Below, piece by piece: positions 25,290-33,826 of a stretch of 64,000 nt of DNA. Below the pieces are notes generated by a model, which was not told the DNA's origin, ran no database searches, and saw nothing but the letters and a program-made list of their open reading frames with translations. This stretch comes from Ignelater luminosus (lineage: Eukaryota; Arthropoda; Insecta; Coleoptera; Elateridae): positions 77,653-141,652 of the forward strand of contig VTPC01090549.1 in the NCBI GenBank assembly GCA_011009095.1, in the 5' to 3' direction. The translations under genes and the position numbers were made by a program. Numbering within the stretch: the stretch's first letter is position 1; the number at the start of each line of letters is the position of its first letter.

Positions 25290-27203
25290 ATGCCTAAGAA
25301 AAGGGAGAGATCAACAAATAAAGCTTCGTGGTCTACAGAAACCATGGAAGCAGTGCTAAAGGCAGTAACATCAGGAGAATCAATACGAAATTCTGCAGCT
25401 CGCTCTGACATACCCTTTAGTATGCTAAAAGATCGAGTGAAGGCAGGCAAGTGTTATGGTCCTTCATTAGGTAGAAAATGTGTCTTCAATGAAGATGAAA
25501 AAAAGGAAATTGAAGAACATGTCCTATTGTTGTCCAAATTGTATTTTGGATTGACTCTTATCGAACCGAGACGCTTGGCCTTCGAGTTTGCAAAAACAAA
25601 ATAATATAAAGAACAATTTCTGTAGAGATACCAGGCTAGCTGCAAAAGATTGGTTGTATGGTTTTCTCAAGCGACATCCTAAGATCAGTTTGAAAAAACC
25701 GGAGGCCACAAGTGTAAATAGAGTAATGGCCTTAACAAAGAGGAAGTCCAACATTTCTATTCAAACCTGAAACAGGTTGTATCAAAATATAAAATATCGG
25801 CAATCAGGTTATATAATGTCAACGAAACGGGAATAACGACGGTGCAAACGCCTTCCCCGGTACTGGATCCAAAAGGAGTTAAGCAATTCGGTGCCTTAAA
25901 ATAGTTGGGAACGGGAGAGAAATGTCACCGTTTGCTGCACTTTTAGTTCAGCAGGACATTATGTCCTCCAATGTTCATCTTCCCCAGAAAAAAAATGCCA
26001 CCTCAGCTGTGGAAAAATGGACCACCTGAAGCAATATATCACTGCTGCAAAAATGGATGGGTGGCTACCGAACTGTTTACAGAGTGGCTAAAACATTTTG
26101 CCACTCACGTGAACGTATCTGTGGAGCACCCCGTGCTACTTGTGATGGACAATCATTTCAGTCACATTTCTCTCCCATCATATCTGTTCTGTAGAGAAAA
26201 GGGTATCCACATAGTGTCAATACTCCCACATACTTCACACCGGTTGCAACCCCTGGATCTGACATTCTATGAGCCTTTGAAAACTGCATTCAACAAGGAG
26301 TGTGATCTTTTTATGAAGACCAGGGGTTGCCGAAAGATCACACCATACGACCTTGCTGGGTTGTTTAATAAGGCATATGACAGAGTTTCAACTCTAGAAA
26401 AAACAACAAAAACCTTTGAGAGGAGCGGTATCTGACCGCTGAATTCAGAAGCATTTGGTGAAGAGGACTTTCTGCCTGCAAGAAATCTTAGACCAACAAT
26501 TAATGCAGATGAGGAGCCTGCTATATAGATATCAGTGGCCAGTGATGACAAAGATGCAGCAGCCCCAAGTTCTGCACATCCCTCAGCATCAAATTCCACG
26601 TCTGCAAATTTAACAAGTCCAGTCCCTGCTACTGCTTCTCATACCTCAGACACCAATTCATCCAGGAATCCTACTACCAATATCGGTATCTTAAATTCCA
26701 CAATACCTCCATCTTCCGGTTCATTACAGCATGTGACTTCCAGAAAACGTACTACAGTTTCTGTAGCAGACGTTTCACCAATACCGGGGCCTTCAAATGC
26801 AACAAATAAGAATCCGTTAACTAAACGATGCAAGACCACGAAGCAAAGGTCAGAAATATTAGCGGCCTCCCCAATTAAGGAGAGTCTCTCAAGCTGACAT
26901 AAACGCCAAAAACTTTGAGAAAACCTTTCAAAAGGAAGCAGGTCAAAAAGGCTTTATTTGATAGCTCGTCTAGCGATTGCGAAGATAATAACGTTTGTGA
27001 CGACGAATCCGATAATGATTTTTTTCTCTGCAGTGGTGAAACAAACACCACTAAAGAAGTGTGTTCTGTATGCAATGAGTTCAGTAGGGGCAATGAATTA
27101 TGGTTTAGATGTGTCTGGATGTCTGTGTTCAGGATGGACATGTGCAGATTGTAGTGGACAAGACACCCCTAACAACTATATGTGTGATTTTTGTTTAAAT
27201 TAA
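25290..27203 (+). pseudogene. Broken pogo-like DDE_1 transposase with C-terminal zinc-finger-like tail (copy A)
   Basis: Parts follow in order across frameshifts. 25290-25604 is a psq/CENP-B-type helix-turn-helix (IRNSAARSDIPFSMLKDRV). 25588-25770 is the second helix-turn-helix (WLYGFLKRHPKISL). About 25800-26435 is the DDE_1 core. In the core the first catalytic position reads VNETG (codon 25821-25823) where the family has VDETG, a loss of the aspartate. The second and third aspartates remain, in VMDNHFSH and LQPLDLTFYEP, 35 residues apart. 26535-26897 is a Ser/Thr/Pro-rich linker. 26915-27203, split between two frames, gives CSVCNEF, ELWFRC, WTCADC and CDFC, a PHD-like cysteine pattern. At least three frameshifts make it non-functional. 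Confidence 0.85.
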
Positions 27204-27515
27204 TGTTTTTGATCATCTTTGTTGGTCATAGTTAACTACTTTAGCATTTTTTTTTTGGGCACCATTACCCTACTAGGTAGGGTAGCTCAACGCATTGTAT
27301 TATCTTTTCTTGTTTGCATTTGTCAGTTATATAAATGCAGAAAAAGGTTGTATCAACCTAAGTAGTATATCAACTGTACTTTTAGGTACATTAAACACAT
27401 TTTATTTTCTGACTTTCTTTTAAGTGCCGTATCGACATTTCCCTACTTTTCCCTACCTCTTAAAATGAGTGTTTGAGACTTGGTATTTGTTGCTTTTAAT
27501 AATTTGTACGAAATT

Positions 27516-27912
27516 TAACAGGCCTTAAAGCACTTTCACAGAGCTTGAAATCCTTAAAAAATGGTTTGAAAGCGTTTCTTAACTTTGTCTGAATCTGCAG
27601 ACCTCAATTCTTAACAAATAAGCAAATGCGTTATTTAAGTTATACATAGCAAACAGCATTTTTCCTTGCTGATTAGTTTAACTGCTCAAACGGAGCCACT
27701 TACGTCGCCCTTGCTGCGATTGACTTGCACAAATAGCGGTCACACTAGTGCAATCAGGCTTTGCTTCACTTCTTAAAACAACAAGTCGATTTTCTAAGAA
27801 CTTAAAGCAATTTAATAAAAACAGGCAATTTCATGCGGACTGGAAGCTTTTTAATAAGGGTTTGAAGCACTTTTATAAAAGGTTGAAGAACTTCTACAAG
27901 AGCTTGAAGCAC
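27516..27912 (+). repeat. Degenerate 21-bp tandem repeats
   Basis: Three good contiguous 21-bp units lie at 27850-27870, 27871-27891 and 27892-27912, with the pattern TTyTAyAArrGyTTGAAGCAC. Two more diverged units lie at 27790-27831 and a further degenerate group at about 27516-27580. Related bases (ACTTTAAGCACTTTCA) flank the pogo-like element on its left at about 24680, so the element probably inserted into a pre-existing repeat tract. Because 21 is a multiple of three, the array reads as a 7-residue repeat (FYKxLKH) in one frame, an accident of period and not evidence of a protein. Confidence 0.6.
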
Positions 27913-28221
27913 TTATCGGTATTTCGAGCAGTTAGTCATTGGTGTTTTAATCAATTGTTGTGTTGGTAATTGAAAAACTCCAGCTCAGTGTATAGGGTTT
28001 GTTGACTGAAGCACTTTACCTCAGTCTGTACACGAAAGAATTCGTGCATTCAAAATTCTTTACAGCTTCAAAATACGCAATTGCTGAATGTTGAGCGACC
28101 TAATTTCTGTTTGTCACTTGTTTATCTGTCAAAATATATTTCTTCAAAGCAATAGAGAGAGTAATCAAAGTGTAAATCATGACCAGACAACAAAGAGCTA
28201 GGATATGGCACTTTAGCTGTC

Positions 28222-28368
28222 ATGAACGTTATTCGGAAATTCAAGAAAAGTCTGAACATTGAGAGATCGTCGTCGGAGAGTAAACAGAAAGCAAGAAAGC
28301 AATCGAAACTTGGGAATGCTGTGGGATGCTGGGCAAAAACAAAGTACAAAGATCTGGGTGTGCAAACT
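28222..28368 (+). CDS. Candidate 5' coding exon of an unknown host gene
   Basis: ATG at 28222 is the first in-frame start after a stop near 28176. It opens a 49-codon frame that ends exactly in phase 0 at ACT followed by GTAAGT, a consensus 5' splice donor at 28369. The predicted peptide is basic and serine-rich, beginning MNVIRKFKKSLNIERSSS, and codon choice (CTG, GTG, GGG, TCG) is more G+C-rich than the surroundings. I do not recognise the protein. The next exon is not identifiable in the window. It could be chance, and the frame may also be part of an unrecognised element. An expressed transcript spanning the donor would settle it. Confidence 0.3.
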
Positions 28369-28449
28369 GTAAGTTAATTTCATCAAGGATTTATTCTGTG
28401 ATTTAATGGATGACGAGATCCATGGATAGTATAAAAAGCACAGTCGATG

Positions 28450-29490
28450 CATTGGGCAAAGATTGGCGTCAGCAAAGTCTCAACAAACACTAATGGAGAG
28501 AATGGTTTGCTTACCATGGAGTATGTAACGTGTACAACTTACTTTTCAAGATCTTTGTAGATTCAAACTTCTCACTTACTTTCGATTGTTTCATTTAGTT
28601 TTCAGGTTAATTGTCAATTAGAGGACTTAGAAACAAGATATACAAATCCAAACCAAACTCAGACTGATTGACTTTAGAATTTTCGTGTTTATTGAGATTC
28701 CTACAAAACTGAGGTTCGACTCATGCCTATCCCAACCAAAACATGTCTGTGACAGCTATAGAAGACTTTGACATACCAAAAAGTTACTGGACGCATAAAT
28801 ACATTTTACATTCACCCATTTCGTGATCGAAGAACTGGCACATTTTTTTCAAGTAAAACTGAAAAAAAACACAAAAAGTGCACAAAATTGGCAAAGTTGC
28901 ATTTTTTGCTATACTAAAGTTCCGCATCAGCAGTGAGCGTTCGTAGAGTATGCAATGTTTGTATGCTGTGCTAGTCATTATTTGGCACTAACTTTAAAGA
29001 ATCCATGGATCCATGAATAGGAAATCGGAAAAATCAATTTACAACGATTTATTGGTTAATTCAATGAAAATGAATTGGTTCATAAATAGATTCTAACAGA
29101 TTAATAAATAATCCATTAAACCTGTGTATAATTGACTCAAATCGGAAATGGTTTAAAGCAAACTTCTGCCACAATTTAGATAGAAGTAACTTCAGGCCAT
29201 GAATACAATTGTCGTGCCATTTCCACAATTGTATCTGTGGAAATAATTATCTAGATAAACTTATTCAACGATTCTAAAAGTGGGCCTTAGTCAGTTTAAC
29301 GTTTGTAGAAAATGAACATGACTACCTAAAGCGTTACGTAAAAAGATGCCATGCCTATACAATAGGCTTAAAGTTGACCTTGGAACCAACGATACGTGAT
29401 CAATGCCAGGTTCTTCTTTTGGTTCTAACACTTTAACTGTTTAAAAACTTAAATTTATTTTAAATAACTGATTGAAACTTGTCTCTGCAT
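28450..29490. other. Non-coding DNA, no recognised gene
   Basis: I see no protein domain, RNA gene or element end. If the exon at 28222-28368 is real, this would be the start of its first intron. Confidence 0.5.
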
Positions 29491-29772
29491 AAATTCTTTT
29501 AGGCATGAAACTTCTGGACAAATAGTCTGTATGGTTTTCAATACAAATTCTTCTCCACACCAAGATACGAGGGTCGTTTGAAAAGTCCGTGCAAAAATAA
29601 AAACTACTTAATTGTTTGGGGTAAACCTTTTTTATTTTTCAACATAGTCTCCTTTTAGGCTTATATACTTCGTCCAACGTTGCTCTAGTTTGTTGATCCC
29701 TTCTGAATAATAGGATTTGTCCAAGTCTGAAAAATAGCCATTCGTTTCTGCAATCACCTCCTCGTTTGAATA
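29491..29772. repeat. 282-bp exact copy of 32885-33166 (mariner left end plus flank)
   Basis: All 282 bases are identical to 32885-33166. They comprise 77 bp of flanking DNA including the TA (29566-29567), then 205 bp of the irritans-like mariner from its inverted repeat at 29568 up to the gap. Identity stops on the left at 29490/32884 and on the right only because of the Ns. Confidence 0.97.
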
Positions 29773-30172
29773 NNNNNNNNNNNNNNNNNNNNNNNNNNNN
29801 NNNNNNNNNNNNNNNNNNNNNNNNNNNNNNNNNNNNNNNNNNNNNNNNNNNNNNNNNNNNNNNNNNNNNNNNNNNNNNNNNNNNNNNNNNNNNNNNNNNN
29901 NNNNNNNNNNNNNNNNNNNNNNNNNNNNNNNNNNNNNNNNNNNNNNNNNNNNNNNNNNNNNNNNNNNNNNNNNNNNNNNNNNNNNNNNNNNNNNNNNNNN
30001 NNNNNNNNNNNNNNNNNNNNNNNNNNNNNNNNNNNNNNNNNNNNNNNNNNNNNNNNNNNNNNNNNNNNNNNNNNNNNNNNNNNNNNNNNNNNNNNNNNNN
30101 NNNNNNNNNNNNNNNNNNNNNNNNNNNNNNNNNNNNNNNNNNNNNNNNNNNNNNNNNNNNNNNNNNNNNNNN
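29773..30172. other. Assembly gap (400 N)
   Basis: Exactly 400 unresolved bases, a round number that suggests an estimated gap size. Open frames reported across it on either strand are artefacts. Confidence 1.
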
Positions 30173-32885
30173 AATCTTATTTTCAAGTTACAAAAGCAAA
30201 AGATTTCGTAATTATACCAGCACCAATTGAGAAGTTTAACGGCATTTTACATCAAATAATTAATAGCATTAGACTTGTTAGACCGGCACCCTACTACGAT
30301 CAACAATTACTAGGAAATAAGAAAATCACTAAAGTATACAGAGTGCTTTAGCTGTTTTATCTAAGAAATCAGAAAAACAACTAGATTTTACGTTTCCCAG
30401 TCACTAAGTGCCTTAATTATACTATGGTCAGTTGAGAAGTTTTGATAGCATTTCATAACAAGTAATTGAATAACGCCAAAATTATTTGGCTTAGACCCCC
30501 ATAATACTATACAACCAGTATTGGACGAGTAATAGAAAAATTAGTAATATAAACAGAGTATTCTATTTAGCAAAATGCAGTCTTTATGTGTCACTTTTTT
30601 ACGGAAAACCCGATAGTCGAGAATAATTTTAGTGAGCAGTTTTTCACAGCAACAGATTTTTGATTTCTACAAATAACAACGTTAACCCCAGTTTACCAAC
30701 CGTTGAGACATCCTATCAATATCTGTCCCCGTAAGTATATTGTCTATACTTTGATTCGAAAGGTTTTCAGTGTTATTCCATGTTATACCAGAAATAAATG
30801 TTAAAACGTTAAACTGCTAAACAAGTTTACAAACATTAAAGAAGTGACCACATGTTCTTACCTTAATACTTAAAACATTTAGCTTAACCAAGGCCTTTTT
30901 CCCAAAAGGCCTGATAGACCCAGTCGGCAAAGCACTGACATCAAGTACTTTAAGCACTTTCATGGATTCAAGTGTTAGGGGAGAGTAGAGTAATGACGCT
31001 CAGCGGGTAATGGCGCTCATAGTAATATATCGATAAATACCGAGTTTAAATTCGATCAAAATGACATCTAGCAGACCCAGCACAAAACACCATAGAGTTG
31101 TATGGCTACCGTTTGCTAACACGTGAAATAATTGTGAGAAAAATATTATATTTGACAGAGCCTGCTATAACTAAAGCGTGAAAGAAAACCGAGGTAAGAT
31201 GCAAGATATATTTTTCTTATCCAGTGATCTGATAATATATAAGTAGGGAACGATTCTTCGGTCGATTGCTATGGATTTTAAAACTCAGTCTGCACGTGTT
31301 TAGTTTTCACAGCCCTTTGAAACAAAAATTCCAGAGGGCAATGGCGCTCATCGTGAGCGTCATTACCCGTCAGTACTGCGACTGACTAAACGAATTGTTT
31401 TGCATGTCATTAGGTTCATTAACTTGTTATGAAATTAAAACATTGTTGATAAAGATATTCAATAGTTTATTTAACCACGAAATGTAAGCTACATTGCTGC
31501 AAAAATTATTTCTCAATCCGTAGTTAAAAATATTTTATTCTTTATTCTACGATCTTCTTGGTTTCTTTGCTGTTAAAGTGAACATGTGAATTTTGTCACG
31601 TATGTAGGGACCTATCTTTTCTTTATACTCTTGTAGATGCCTAAGAAAAGGGAGAGATCAACAAATAAAGCTTCTTGGTCTACAGAAACCATGGAAGCTA
31701 AAGGCAGTAACATCAGGAGAATCAATACGAAATTCTGCAGCTCGCTTTGACATACCCTTTAGTACGCTAAAAGATCGAGTGAAGGCAGGCAAGTGTTATG
31801 GTCCTTCATTAGGTAGAAAATGTGTCTTCAATGAAGATAAAAAAAAAGGAAATTGAAGAACATGTCCTATTGTTGTCCAAATTGTATTTTGGATTGACTC
31901 TTATCGAACTGAGACGCTTGGCCTTCGAGTTTGCAGAAACAAAATAATATAAAGAACAATTTCTGTAGAGATACCAGGCTGGCTGCAAAAGATTGGTTGT
32001 ATAGTTTTCTCAAGCGACATCCTAAGATCAGTTTGAGGAAACCGGAGGCCACAAGTGTAAAGAGAGTAATGGCCTTAACAAAGAGGAAGTCCAACATTTC
32101 TATTCAAACCTGAAACAGGTTGTATCAAAAAATAAAATATCGGCAATCAGGTTATAGTGTCAACGAAATGGGAATAACGACGGTGCAAACGTCTTCCCCG
32201 GTACTGGGTCCAAAAGGAGTTAAGCAATTCGGTGCTTTAAAATAGTTGGGAACAGGAGAGAAATGTCACCGTTTGCTGCGCTTTTAGTGCAGCAGGACAT
32301 TATGTCCTCCAATGTTCATCTTCCTCAGGAAAAGAATGCCACCTCAGCTGTGGAGAAATGGACCACCTGAAACAATATATCACTGCTCCAAAAATGGATG
32401 GGTGGCTACCAAACTGTTTACATTTTGCCACTCACGTGAACGTATCTGTGGAGAACCCCGTGCTACTTGCGATGGACAATCATTTCAGTCACACATCTAT
32501 CCCATCATATCTGTTCTGTAGAGAAAAGGGTATCCACATAGTGTCAATACTCCCACATACTTCACACCGGTTGCAGCCCCTGGGCCTGACATTCTATGAG
32601 TCTTTGAAGACTGCATTCAGCAAGGAGTGTGATCTTTTTATGAAGACCAGGGGTTGCCAAAAGATCACACCATACGACCTTGCTGGGTTGTTTAATAAGG
32701 CATATGACAGAGTCTCAACTCTAGAAAAAGCAAGAAAAAGCTTTGAGAGGAGCGGTATCTGACCGCTGAATCCAGAAGCATTTGGTGAAGAGGACTTTTT
32801 GCCTGCAAGAAATCTTAGACCAACAATTAATGCAGATGAGGAGCCTGCTATATAGATATCAGTGGCTAGTGATGACGAAGATGCA
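30173..32885 (+). repeat. Duplicated block B (paired with block A)
   Basis: Collinear with 22537-26558 but without the rosa element, whose empty site lies at about 30418-30422. It starts at the gap and ends abruptly at 32885, where the duplicated mariner flank begins. The same first-position Asn in the pogo-like transposase (VNE, codon 32162-32164) and the same left flank show common descent with block A. Confidence 0.9.
30978..32885 (+). pseudogene. Truncated, decayed pogo-like element (copy B)
   Basis: The left end follows TA at 30976-30977 as in copy A. The transposase ATG is at 31637. The coding region is broken by a 5-nt deletion near 31697, a one-base insertion in the A-run near 31847 and further frameshifts that it shares with copy A. 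A deletion near 32420 removes the FTEWLK segment. The second and third catalytic motifs remain, as AMDNHFSH and LQPLGL; here the third aspartate has become Gly, and the first is Asn. The 3' part with the cysteine-rich tail and right inverted repeat is missing beyond 32885. Confidence 0.85.
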
Positions 32886-32961
32886 AATTCTTTTAGGCAT
32901 GAAACTTCTGGACAAATAGTCTGTATGGTTTTCAATACAAATTCTTCTCCACACCAAGATA

Positions 32962-33824
32962 CGAGGGTCGTTTGAAAAGTCCGTGCAAAAATAAAAACTA
33001 CTTAATTGTTTGGGGTAAACCTTTTTTATTTTTCAACATAGTCTCCTTTTAGGCTTATATACTTCGTCCAACGTTGCTCTAGTTTGTTGATCCCTTCTGA
33101 ATAATAGGATTTGTCCAAGTCTGAAAAATAGCCATTCGTTTCTGCAATCACCTCCTCGTTTGAATAAAATCTTTTTCCCGCCAGATATTTCTTCAAAATG
33201 GGGAACAAATAGTAGTCCGAGGGAGCCGAGTCTGGAGAATAGGGGGGATGTGAAACGAGTTGGAACCCTAATTCCATTAATTCTGCGACCACAACTGCTG
33301 AAGCGTGAGCTGGTGCGTTGTCGTGATGGAAAAGGACTTTTTTGTGGGCCAATCGTGGGCGTTTTTCTTGCAGCTCGGTTTTTAAGCGGTCCAATAGCAA
33401 TGAATAATATGCACCTGTAATAGTTTTACCCTTTTCCAGATAGTCGATGAGGACAGGGCGTCCAGAACGTTCAGCGTCACTTGTGCCCATATGGCCACTC
33501 CAAAAATTTTGAAACCACTTATAAACTGTTCTAATCGAAGGTGCAGAGTCACCATAATGTTTATCAAGCTTCTCTTTAGTCTCCTGAGGCGTTTTGCCTT
33601 TCATAAAGTAATGTTTAATCAACACACGAAATTCTTTTTCGTCCATTTTTTGAAAATCACTCGACTTCCTCGATTCAAACGAATGCCAAACACAAAGAAA
33701 TAGACCGATCTGGCTGAAACTTGGTATGTGTTCTTCCAAGAGATGCTACTAACTAAACATAACCTCGATATGCGCCAGTAGTGCTATCTCTCTGACTTTG
33801 CACGGACTTTTCAAACGACCCTCG
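32962..33824 (-). mobile_element. Irritans-like mariner with large internal deletion
   Basis: TA at 32960-32961 and 33825-33826 flanks 28-bp perfect terminal inverted repeats starting CGAGGGTCGTTTGAAAAGTC (32962-32989 and 33797-33824). The total length is 863 bp, against about 1.3 kb for a full mariner. The transposase gene runs on the minus strand. A second copy of the left end is at 29568-29772. Confidence 0.97.
33026..33646 (-). pseudogene. Internally deleted DD34D mariner transposase, still in frame
   Basis: The start is chosen at the Met of MDEKEFRVLIKHYFMKGKTP (33646), which is where mariner transposases of this group begin. The frame is open 31 codons further upstream but without similarity. 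The N-terminal helix-turn-helix is present to ERSGRPV, and the next residues, LIDYLEKGKTITG, belong to the middle of the catalytic domain. About 130 residues, including the first catalytic aspartate (the VDETW-type motif), are therefore missing without loss of frame. The second and third aspartates remain in HHDNAPAH and APSDYYLF, with 34 residues between them (DD34D). The C-terminus, ending GDYVEK, is intact. The roughly 206-residue product could still bind the inverted repeats but cannot catalyse transposition. Confidence 0.93.
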
Positions 33825-33826
33825 TA

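Larger units (their letters stand above)
22537..26558 (+). repeat. Duplicated block A (paired with block B at 30173-32885)
   Basis: Apart from the rosa insertion (22786-24090), this block aligns collinearly with 30173-32885. Base differences are scattered and there are several indels: block B lacks about 61 bp present in A near 24614-24674, and A lacks about 83 bp present in B near 31093-31175. The shared sequence includes DNA outside the pogo-like element on its left, so the two copies arose by duplication of a chromosomal segment and not by separate transposon insertions. Homology ends on the right at a shared GATGCA, and on the left at the assembly gap in B. Confidence 0.9.
24710..27453 (+). 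mobile_element. pogo/Tigger-like transposon, nearly complete but decayed (copy A)
   Basis: TA at 24708-24709 and 27454-27455 flanks ends that match as imperfect inverted repeats: GGGGAGAGTAGAGCAATGACG-type at the left (the first 20 bases agree with the description) and its complement at the right, with 16 of 21 positions matching. TA duplication and this end structure fit the pogo group. The left 580 bp are non-coding and hold four AATGRCGCTCA motifs. The right subterminal region holds a perfect 8-bp stem hairpin at 27266-27284. The interior encodes a broken DDE_1 transposase with an added C-terminal cysteine-rich tail. Confidence 0.8.

Noticed and set aside
27790-27912. Repeat array considered as CRISPR-like or as a coiled-coil gene
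   Set aside because: The units are contiguous without spacers and degenerate; the genome is eukaryotic; the 7-residue pattern follows from the 21-bp period.
29632-30230. Open frames on both strands across the 400-N run
   Set aside because: They exist only because N codons do not terminate translation. The real sequence on the left side is the mariner C-terminus.
33491-33703. Plus-strand frame within the mariner
   Set aside because: It is the antisense shadow of the mariner transposase N-terminus.
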